In this document: piece by piece, positions 20,779-32,700 of the stretch
Layout: each line of letters begins with the position of its first letter
Position numbering within the stretch: the first letter of the stretch is position 1
Assembly: GCA_034231615.1 (NCBI GenBank)
Contig: CM067315.1
Coordinates: 33,602,156 to 33,666,155 of the forward strand
From: Meghimatium bilineatum
Lineage: Eukaryota; Mollusca; Gastropoda; Stylommatophora; Philomycidae
Direction of reading: 5' to 3'
DNA length: 64,000 nt
Notes under the pieces: model-generated
What the model saw: the letters and a program-made list of their open reading frames with translations, nothing else
The model's database searches: none
Told to the model about the DNA's origin: nothing
Translations under genes and position numbers: made by a program

Positions 20779-23700
20779 GTTTGTATTTACTTTTGCATTT
20801 TGTAAAATTTTAATTTAATGTCTGAAGTAAATTTGTAGGAATGTACACATTGATCATGTAAAAATAGTAGGACCAATTAAAATTTCGTAATTTTAAAACA
20901 ATTGGGTATGTCTCATGTATGACTTCATGTTTGTGCCACGAGACGGAGGCTGAACACTTAAAATTCATGGACTTCATATGTTACATCAATCCTGTTGTAA
21001 GCCCAACACACCACGGTGAACCCATTCTTATTAGGTAAGGATTAATTCAAGCAGAAAAGTTTCAGTGTATGCCAAGTCATCCAATGAAGGAAAGATTCCA
21101 AAATCTAGCAATGGGGCGACTGAAAAGGAGCAGCTTTATCCATCAAGCTAAACGACTCCGTAGACAACTTACAGACCTACCTGAAGTTGACAGCCCCTTA
21201 AGGTCTGTACCAGAACAAACCCCGTGGAGTGAAAGCCATGGAATGCCAATATACATTCAGACCCATGTGAAAGGAATACTAAGCGAGGACGAACAGAACA
21301 GTGTGCAGCGAATGACAGTCACCCTCAGTTTCCTGGATGAGGAATATCCACAAGATATATGGGTCAGAGTGTACACAGATGGGTCAGCACAGAATGCTGT
21401 GAGGAATGGAGGTGCAGGTGTATATATAGAATATCCACACAAGCCTAGAGATACAATCAGAACACCGACAGGAAAATTCTGCAATAATTATGATGCAGAA
21501 ATCCAGGCAATTAGTGTGGCAGCTAAAAAACTGCTGAACTCCAACTCTGGCCTACAGCCTGTGGTATTCCTGACAGATGCAAGGTCAGTGCTTCAAGCTC
21601 TCCAGTCTGGAAAACTAACAGACTTAAAAAAACTACTTAGCGAATTGTCTTACCAGTATAGGGTAACCATGCAGTGGATACCCTCTCACTGTGGAATAAC
21701 AGGAAATGAAAAAGCAGACAAACTGGCTAAGGAAGGTGCTGCCGAAGACCAACCAGATATACCAATCACCTACCATCAGAAAAAACAGATGATAAAGTCA
21801 ATCAGAAAGCCACAAACACCAACACAAGATGACTATCACATTATGAACAGATCAGAACAAGTTATAATTCTACGTCTCAGAACAGGACACAACCGACTCC
21901 GCAGTCACATGTATACAAAGTTCAAGATTGGCAACACGGCCATGTGTACATGTGGACAGGCAGCACAGAGTGCCAAACATATACTTCAAGAGTGTTCTGA
22001 GCATGAAATGCTGAGGCAGACATATTGGCCAGAGGAAACAACACTGGAATCAAAGCTCTATGGGACACTGTATGAACTACAAAAGACAGTGAGTTTTATT
22101 AAGGAGACAGAATTACAGATATAGACATGTTTCAAGTGAACGAAAGAAGAAGAAGAAGGTAAGGATTACTACACACACACACTATTGAACTTAGTAGCGT
22201 GGGATAGAGAGTTGAAGAGAGTACAGATAACATTCCAGGGTAGAAGGTGCAATATTGTTAATATCTACATGGGAAATTGCTCTCACATTAATCCTGACGA
22301 CTGGGAGTTGATTAGCGAACTAGAGCATCTCCCTGGAGAAATGCTACTAGTTTGTGGGGATTTCAATGCAAGCAATGTCTCTTGGGGAAACCCAAACAAC
22401 AACCCTCAGAGACTGGCTATCAAACATTTCTCGAGACTGACCTAACTCTTCTGAACTGCGTGAGCATGACTAGATTAGCAACCAAACATTCAAATTCCAA
22501 CATTGACCTCGCATGATGTCAGGTCATGAAGCGACAGATGAGAGATGGACAGCTCTTAAATACAATGGGAGCAATCATTTGCCATGCTGCATAAGTTTCT
22601 AGAATGGGCGACAAGTCAGATTGATCACCCTTTTAGATATGCATACACAAAAGAATCAGTGCTTAGCAGCTTGAGGAAAAAGGCCTGGGAATGCAAGTGG
22701 GTGAGACCTAAGATTCAACAGCCCCCATGGTGGACTAAAGAGACAGAGGCAATATGGCTACTCAAAAAGCAAGCGATCAAGGTTTGGCAATGCATTATAA
22801 AACAGGCACACATCACATTCAGTGATAGATGAAATGAAACAGTGTACATACATACAATCATACATTGAAATGAACATCATTTTATTGATAATGTGTATAT
22901 ATTATTAATTTACATGCAGTAATATGTAAGCAACTGTGTATTGCAAATAAACTATATAGTAGCGGTACATGTTCACAGTCCTGGGACCTCTCTTCCGCAT
23001 CCGCTAACATTCTCGCTCTAAAACTATTTCACCCAAATTTGATTCGGATAATTGGAATTCGGATAATTGATTTCTACTGTACATATATTCTGGTATACAT
23101 TCGTTCACATGAAGATATTAGCATGTATTGCTATAACACAAGCATATGTACACATACAAATGTGTGACCCAAAGTAACTGTATGGATACATAGAACCATG
23201 TAAAATAATATGCATATACAAATTCATATATATGTATGGACATTCATCTGTAAAACAATTAAAATAATGAATTGAGGAAACGAAACAATAATAAAGTCGA
23301 GATATTTAAATACACAATTGACAGATTAGAATACAAAGTAATAATCACATGTTAACACACAGAAACACCAAAGATATACAAATACATAGAAATCTAATAA
23401 ACACAAAGATAATTACTAATGAGCGTGCACAGAAACAAACAGTTACAAGGATCAGTAAAATATGGGAGTAAAGGTTATTAAAAAGAAGTGGGTAAATTAA
23501 ACAAAACGGTGATTAATGTTCATATTGTGTGTTTGTAAGACTCCCATATAACAAATGAGCCGACATTTCATAGACATTGCTGGCCACCAGAATAGCAACA
23601 TAACAAACCAGTTGCAGAAACATCAGTGCTACCATGATGTGAAGGGCTATTGAAATAAATGGCCAGCGCGGAGTCACAATGATTCATGATATCAGCCAAA

Positions 23701-26700
23701 CATCTACTAGTTTCACCAATATGCTTCATACCACAACTCTTACATATGATAGAGTATATTAAATTATGAATTTCGAAATGTGACTTAGGGAACTGAAGCA
23801 TGGGAGTTCGAATAACAAAAGGACAAGTCAAACAATTTCGGGGACGGGGAACAGTTCCTAGTTGACCTACAGACTAGAATGTACCAAGAGATCATGAAGG
23901 TTCCTATCTCTCCGAAAAGTGACAATGTAAAGAGAGGGAAATAGGACTAGAGATGGGATCTAATTTGAGAAGAGTTGTAATAGGATATGTAGTGCCAGCA
24001 TATTATGAGGATGAAAAGTAATAACGCTTAAAGGCATTAAAGGGTTTAGCGAATAGATAGAAAAGTAATTGCCAGTATAATCAGATGCATGTTTAATAGA
24101 TGGTAAAATGGCATCTGAATGGGAAATAGGTAGAACGCGTAGCAAAGCTGATGATAGGATATCTTCAGGATACATGCAACAGCACAAAAAATCCAGCATT
24201 TTGTTAGACTGACACAAGAAATCTGCGTCGTTTTTGGCAGAGACGACGAAGACGGAGCAGCTGAGAAAAAGGGAGAGAATGACGACAAGATCTTGGGTGA
24301 GATGATGTGTAAAGAAGAAAACTATGAGAAACAGCGGGCTTGTAATGAACGGACGTAAGGGATCCTATGAAAACACAGATGTCAAGGAAGTCAACAACAG
24401 TGGAGGAAATAAAAGAGGTAAATTTAATAGTTGGATGGAAACCACTAACAAAGTTTATGAAATTGTTGAGGTCATCAAAAGAAATATCAGTAACTCCAAA
24501 ACCATCATCTGTGTAGCGACGGAATATGTTAGCTACGGGGCCTTGAAAAGTGGAAAAGATCAGATGTTCAAGGTGACCCATAAATAAGCAGGCATAACTG
24601 GGTCCCATCTTAGTACCCATTGCTACACCGCTAATTTGATTTAAAAAAGTGAAATTGAATTCAAAAGAATTCAAGGTGAGGACTAATTCAACTAGTAGAA
24701 AAATAGTAGCATTGGCAATAGACTTGTGTGGATTAATGTTAAGAAAAAACTGTAATGTCAGAAGCCCATCATTATGAAAAATAGTTGTTTAGAGAGAAAC
24801 AACATCCAGAAGGAATAGATGATAGGTGTGTAAAGGATCGAGAGCAATAAAAGGAAAGATGGATAGAGCATGATTAGTATCCTTAAGATAAGATGGAAGA
24901 GATACGACAAGAGGTTGTAAGACACTGTCTAAGAAACTAGAAATTAGTTCCGTAGGGCAAGAACAGGCGGAAACAATTGGCCTACCTGGGTTAGATGGCG
25001 TATGTATTTTAGGTAGTAGATACAGAGTAGGAGATCCAAGATTACTCTTAATAATTTGAAGTTTAGGAGCACTACGGGAAAGTTAGTAGCTGTTAACAAG
25101 TTGCTTGATAGTTATGTCAACTTTATGCGCCAAAATCTGATCTTTAGCACAAGGACGATAAAAAGTCAGGTCCTCTAACTGGCGTGTTGCTTCTTTAATG
25201 TATAAGTTCTTCTGCTAAACAACAACAGTGCTGCTCTTATCAGCTGGTTTAATAACGATATGATGTGTGTGAAGTCTAGAGAGCACCTGCGACTCTGATC
25301 TAGTAATGTTAGAGCACCAAAATCGTGGAAGACGTAGTTGCTGTATAGCAGAAAGGGTGAAGTCAATGTAAGCATCAAGTGGTTTGATTTTTGGAGAAAA
25401 GGGGGGAGTCCTATTTTATATATAATCCTCAATTACCATGATTATGACCTTCATTTGGAGTGAGATGCTACAGATGCATATTAATAAAACTATGGGCAGT
25501 GAAATAAGACAAATCAAGAACATAGAGACGATAAAACACAAGTCTGGACTAAAATTTCATCTTTTATAGAGATGCAGTATGCATGTTGTTGCGTCTGTGG
25601 GTCTCACCAATGGCCCACTAGACAGAAGTCTCACCAATGGCCCACCCATGCAACAGAAAACCTTAGTGGATGACATGCCGTTATATTGAGGTTATCTTCT
25701 TAGAGAAGCTTCATGGCACGTCATCTATACAATTGTGCTTTTATTTTGTTGTTGAAATGTGTTTCATGTTTACCTGAATATATATGTATGGAATATATAT
25801 GTATGTGGTTGGGAGGGAGCCAGAGATGTACTGTGCAGCACTGTGGAGGAGGAAACTGACAGCACTGACTTTTCCTATGGCTGAAACCCATCATAGAGGT
25901 ACAGTGACTCAGGACATGACAATCCTTTTGACTTGAACATTTGGTTGCATGCCTGGAGCAATAGAGTAGTTCGGCATAACCAGTAGTCAATTGGTGGCGG
26001 GGAATGAGCACAGTGAACCCTATCTTGGCTACAGTGGCTAGGAGCAGTGCATAGGTTGAAACCTACCTTCCTGGAGGTGTGATAGTTATTCTATGACTCT
26101 GTCCCGGTGTGGGCCGAAAATCCACAGACTTCCCAGCAATATAATGGCATTAGGTCAAAGGGCATGAGCCCATGGACCGCTGGATAACCAACCAACCATA
26201 GAGATGCAGTGTGGTTGAATTTGGAAAACATATTGACTCAAATTGTGAGGTGAATAGGTACCAGCTGAAAGGATCTGGTTCAAATTCCATCTGCTGCCTT
26301 CTGTTTTCTTCTATCTTCTCAATGCATCATAATTCATTTTCATTCAAAATTTACCCAATAACTTGTGATTATGATTATACTGTTTATTGTTTCAGGTATT
26401 GACTTCAAAATCAAGACAGTAGAACTGGGTGGTAAAAAGATCAAGCTACAGATCTGGTAAGAAATCAATGGATTAGATAATTGCCCCAATCCATGTTAAA
26501 AAATAACATTGACAGCTAAAGTAGAAAATGTGGGACTTTCTTACAACTGATATTAACCTTTAGCACGCGGCCATAGAGTGAGTTCGACAACAGTTTACAC
26601 TATCTAAAATATCTGCGGTCGAGTGTACAAGCCCCACAAAGTTGCTATGTTCCCGGTAATCAATGAAAGAAGCCCCATTTAAAAAAAAATTTGGTTAACA

Positions 26701-29700
26701 GATTATTTGAAATCTAGCAAGTTATTCAATTGACTACCATTTTTTTCAACAAATGTAGTGACGACGTGAACTGAATCTCCTTGAAATATCGAAATTTTCA
26801 CAATATCTTGACAATTTCAAGCCAGATAAGCGCCATGATGTGAATCAGGTTTTATAGACTTTTATTTTATCATATTTTCATTAAAATCATCATGGATTAT
26901 TCGTGTGAACGTGGATTCCTGAGAGGTAAGTAGGAAATCACACTCAAAAATACGTTGGACCACGCAGTTTTCATATATTTTAACTTTATAAATCAACTGT
27001 CTTATATCAATCAATTTCAAAGTAGATCTAGATTTATAGAAGGATTTTATGACTAACCTGTATGTTTATTTATTTTTCCCAGTGTAATTATGTCAATTTG
27101 ATTATAATTACTGCCGAATTAGATCTGCAAATAGTGTTGCTACTCTAAAATATTTCCCAAAGAAAGTCAGACATTTTTTACTATTATTTTTTGGTCTTTT
27201 TTGGGTACAGTTTGTGTTTTTTGTGTGGAAAAAAACGCCTTTATGACTTTCTCACACATCTCGTACCACACACACACACACAAACGACGTACACCAATAT
27301 ATGCAGAATTCAATTCTGTATTTATATGTACAAATATTATTTAAATATCTCTAATTACAAAAAAATTCGAGCGGTTTCAAAACAGTCACCACCCATTACA
27401 TAACATTACCCAAAAATGTCTTCTTCTCATTCGCAGTTGAACATGTCTACACAGAAAGCTCAGTTTTCTCAATCAGTGCTGTTGTGTTTGAAAGCTTCTC
27501 AGTGTTTTCATACAGCTCTCTGTGGGGCAAACTCCCTTAACTAGTTTAATATAATGCAGTCTTGCAGGATATGCTCCACTGCCTGCTCACGTTTTCATGA
27601 TGTCATTTTAAGTGGCAGTCTATTATGTCCTGGCCTGATGTGGAAGATGATAACTTGATCAGTTCTATCAAGATAGTGGTAATGGTAGTAGTCTTTTGTG
27701 TGGTTGACGTTCTAATAGCTTCGATAAGGGTCTTCTTTTCCTGGTAGGTGATTTCTTTATCTTTTCCTGTGTTGCTGCATCTTTTGCTAACATATCTGCC
27801 TTTTCATTTCCTGGTATGCCACAGTGGGATGGTATCCACTGTATTGCTACCCTTCTTTGGATGCTTACTTCATGTATGGCTTTTTTTCAGATCTGGCAGG
27901 TTATGGCCAAGAGCTTGTAGGACAGGTGTTCATCAGTAAGAACACCATCTGTTGACATTGGCTTGGGTTTTTTAATATTCCCTCAGAGTTTGTGTGTCAC
28001 ATTAGTTACATAACTGAAAAGAATCTGTGCTTTTGTCAGAAAGACTATGGGCTGTCAAGAGCTAGCTGCTTACAGCTAAAGGGATTATTTCATCATCATA
28101 AACATCCATGATCATCATGGTATTCTTAGTATCCTTCTGTAACATCTCATTTTAAAGGTAGAAATTCTCTTTCATACTTCTATTTTGTACAAAGACATCA
28201 TGAAAACCTGCAATCATTAGGTTGTATTGTGAAATTGCTCTATAGCGCATTCTTTGATAACAAATTTCCCAATTTAAAAACATTTAAATAATCGGACACC
28301 TGGTTCGAATTTTGCCGCAGGCAGACAACTATGCATCTGGACAGTTTAGAAAGAAATGGCAAACTACGGAGCATATTTATATTGTCTAGAGAATAAATAC
28401 AGCCAAAAAATGCTGGATTTGTAGCTACATCGTGAACAGGATATGCTACCAATTTTTTTATTTTTCAGAAATCCACAATTAAATTTATTCTTAATTGTTT
28501 GTACAGTATACAGCAAATGTCCTTGATCCGAACTAAGTTGTTATAGTGAGATTTTACAATGTGTCTATGTTAGCTTAAATTTTATCACACAGTCAATATG
28601 ACGACATGGCTGTTTTTTGTGTGACAGGGACACAGCCGGACAGGAGCGTTTCCACACCATCACAACCTCCTATTACAGAGGCTCAATGGGCATCATGCTA
28701 GTGTATGACATCACCAACATCAAGAGCTTTGATAACATCTCCAAGTGGCTACGTAATATTGATGAGGTAACCAATCTACTCGAGAAAAGAGATTTATCTC
28801 TTGGCTATCCTATATTTGTTATTGCATTTTATTAGTTTTGTTGACATCTTTCTTGTTCTCTTCATTTGCTGTTTTTTAAAATCAAATTTTGGTACTTATG
28901 CAGAATGATCCTTAAAGCAAAAAAATGTAATTGGTATTGTCCCAAATGGGTCTCCGTTGATAACATGAGGATTCCCTAGATAAAATAACTGTATGATAAA
29001 TATGTGAAGTCTTCTTTATTATGTAAGTAATACAATTAATTTCATTAACTCGAAGACAACAGCACCTACACAAATCTAGGATTAGCCTTAGGGTCAAGGT
29101 TATGGTTAGCATTAGGGCTAAGGTCCATCCATCCCAGTTACCATGGCCCTGCGCTGGGATGTTATAGACGCCTGATTTTCTTCTTTCATTCACTTGAAAC
29201 ATGTCTATATCTGTAATTCTGTCTCCTGAATAAAATTCACTGTCTTTGGTAGTTCATACAGTGGCCCATAGAGCTTTGATTCCAGTGATGTTTCCTCTGG
29301 CCAATATGTCTGCCTCAACATTTCTTACACTCTTGAAGTATATGTTTGGCATTCTGTGCTGCCTGTCCACATGTACACATGGCTGTGTTGGACACCTGAT
29401 AGGTAGGATGATTGGAAGAACTGAATCCCAACTTACAGCACAACGTACTGCACGCTCCTGGCAGAAATAACATGATATATTTGTTGTGTTTATATGAAAG
29501 CAAACGCAGAAGAAGAAAAAGAAGAATGAATCCCATGACTCCAACTCTGCATGTTGCAGAGAGGTAGAAAAGCCACAAAACCTAAAATTTACCCCGAGTA
29601 GTAGGCTTCTTTTCTGGTTGCCTGTAAAGGTAGGTTCCATGACAGCAACCTGCCATCTGGGATGAAGATAACTCTTCATGTACTAAGCCGTAACAACTAT

Positions 29701-32700
29701 TAGGTGGGGTGGCCAGTTCCCTTCCTTGCAGCCTTTAACTCATGCGTCAGGTACCAATTTACAGCTGGGTCCACTAAAGGAGCGGTTTGTGTCAGGTGAG
29801 AAATCATATCAGTCACTACTTTCTTTTGTCCAGAATTGGTTTCGAACCTGGCATGCTGTAACCCGGTGATAGTAAGAAAGCTCACTATACTGTGCTCCGT
29901 ATTGTCTTTGGACATCAAAATCATAAAAAGGCAACTTGTGTTTATGCCATATTATTTGTCATAGTTTTTTTGACAACTTTATTATTATGTCTGTTTATTT
30001 TAAGTGTATTATATATATGGTAACCAGCTTGCTGTGAATGTTGTTGATGTCATGATGTTTGTTTGTTCTCAGCATGCAAATGAAGATGTTGAGAAGATGA
30101 TCCTTGGTAACAAATGTGACATGGATGACAAGAGGCAAGTGCCTACTGCTCGTGGGGAATCTGTAAGTACTGTTCAACTGTTTGTTTTTAGTTACTTTTA
30201 GGTCTCATGTATTTTTCTCAGCACTCCATAGTCATTCCTAGCATGCTTCTTTAAAGATGCATTGTCTATAAAGACTTGTTTATGATCAGATAGTGTTTCT
30301 ACATTCAGGAACATGTCAATAGTGGGACGGCCATCTTCAAACTACCATTATGACATCACTTTGTTTATGTGCACTAAGAGTGCATAACACTTGTGACATC
30401 CCTAACAACAGTATTATTGGTTACAAGACAGTTTCATGGTTATTCAAATTTCTATAAAACTTTTAAGGTTTTCATTGGAAGCATCCTCATTGTCTATCCC
30501 TAGGTGAATGATGGTTGTTTGTATCCACACTTTCCATTAAGTGTAGGGGTGGGAACTTAAGTTGTCTTTCAAAGGCAAGATGTGTCACCTTGGTTACATT
30601 ATGTTCATGTTTGTTCAAGGCTCTCTTGGTGGTTACAAGACAATTTCATGGTTATTCTAATTTCTAAAAAGATTTAATGTTTTCATTTGAAATATCCTCA
30701 TTGTCTATCCTGAGGTGAATAGTGGTTGTTCGTATCCACACTTGCCGCTAAGTGTAGGGGTGGAAACTTAAGCTGTCGTTCCAAGGCTAGATGTTTCACC
30801 TTGGTTGCATTAAGTCCATGTTTGTTCAAGGTTATCTTGATGTTTTCTATCCACTGTTTTCTTGGTCCACCTTTGGCCTTTTCCCAGATATTCTTTTGTT
30901 ATATTATTTATCTTGTCTGACTGACTTTCTGCACATTGTGTACACACTTGTTTATCTGACTTTGTGCACATTGTGTACACACTTGTTTATCTGACTTTCT
31001 GCACATTGTGTACACACTTGTTTATCTGACTTTCTGCACATTGTGTACACACTTGTTTATCTGACTTTCTGCACATTGTGTACACACTTGTTTATCTGAC
31101 TTTCAACATAGACTTTAGACTGAAAAATCAGATTAAGCACATTCGGATCATCCCCCGTTGTAGTAAATATTGCTGTAGTTCCTTTAAACTTTTGATAACA
31201 TCTTGATAAGGCATCATTATACTTTTCTTCTTACAACCCAAATTTCCTTTGTCCTCTTCTTCTTTCTCTTCCTTCTCATCCTCATCTCATTTCCAACTTT
31301 TTCCAAAATTCTCAAATAAGACATCAATATCCATTGTGTCAGTTTCATTTTGCATGTTTTGATGTAATCTTCAGTGTTACAGTGTTATAAAACTCCACCC
31401 TCTTATCTCACTTCTAAGGCGGGTAGGATTGTTTAATCTGTTTGTGGAAAGACTACACTGGTCTCCCAAAATTCTTAGATTGTTTTCAAGGGTACTCCAG
31501 GCATGCATTTCTGAACATTGGAACTTTTTCGTGTAAAGACATTTATTATTTCCATTGGTGCAGCAGACAATTCAGTCCTTAAGAATTAATATTTTATTTC
31601 AGTTACAAAAAAATTGGACCGGAAAATAAAAAAAGCTGAAGACATACTTCTGCTTAATATAGGGCCTGATTAAAAAGGGATTTACTGCACTTCATATATA
31701 TATATATATATATATGCATATTTGTCTGACCCTCAATCCTTGTATCCAGTTACACAGGGCAGTTGTTATTTTTCTATTTCAGATTGCCAAAGAACACAAC
31801 ATACCATTCCTGGAAACCAGTGCTAAGGCTAACATCAATGTGGAAAAGGCTTTCATGAGCTTGGCACAGGCTATTCTCAACAAGGTAACTGCTTTTAATG
31901 ATCAAAGTAATATCATAAAATCATATAGTGATAGTCCAACCATTGACCACACTGGTCATCACCTATCTTATATCAGCATTCATATATCACCAATTGTCAG
32001 AATTACAGAATTAGGTCAATAACAGAGCACAGGCATTTCTTTTCCACATTTCATGGATTTCAAACTGGCTTCAGTAATATATGACCCATGGGCCAATGTC
32101 TGCCAACTAAGCAATTGTTAGTGATATGCAGGCTCATTCGTCTTCTTCTTCAGCGTTCACTCTCATATAACCACAACGAATATGTTGTGTGATTTCCGCC
32201 GGAGCGTGAAGTACGTTGTGCTGCAAGCTCCACAGTAGAACTGTGTTATTTGCACCTTGGTTGGCCAATTGTGGTCAGGACATCTGAGGTCCAGCACATC
32301 CGTTTTCGTCACAGGCTGATTGAAATTTACTATATGCAATGACTATAGGCTTATCAAATAGCAAGTTACCGTAGCCAACCTATAATATATTTTGCTAAAT
32401 AAAAGTTTTAAAAAGAGAAGTAAATCCTGATGGCTAACAACAAACATTGTGTGCATTGCATAATATTGTAAATCTCTCAGACATAGTGGTTCAGCTGTTC
32501 CCTGTGTGCATGTTCAAATGCTGCTTGGAATGTCTTGTTTGCAAAGTGGATTTTTTCTTAAATCTTTTGGGATTACTGCTTGAAGCTATGTAGTTCATAT
32601 AAAAGTTTGTTGGCCCCATCCCAAAAGAGAATTCTTGAATTTATCCGCTGAATAAAACAGATTGCTACTTCCAATTTAAAGAAATCAGTGTTAATGAAAC

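Larger units (their letters stand above)
23525..25430 (-). mobile_element. Penelope-like element with GIY-YIG domain, decayed
   Basis: Read on - from 25430: [16 protein letters not shown] (canonical VIKPADKGS box), [31 protein letters not shown], then [19 protein letters not shown], the catalytic RRYTDDGF, the YxKPxxSHSxL region and [15 protein letters not shown]. The C-terminal part has [19 protein letters not shown], the GIY-YIG endonuclease signature of Penelope-like elements. Several stops and frameshifts (around 25200, 25090 and 24790) show it is inactive. It lies antisense in Rab10 intron 1. Confidence 0.9.

Noticed and set aside
28767..28835. Extension of the Rab10 exon 3 frame
   Set aside because: The open frame passes a clear GTAACC donor, and the added residues have no Rab similarity; exon 4 continues the protein exactly.
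29254..29679. 141-codon - strand frame
   Set aside because: It runs across a LINE-A 3' end, a GAA tail and another repeat; a chance fusion.
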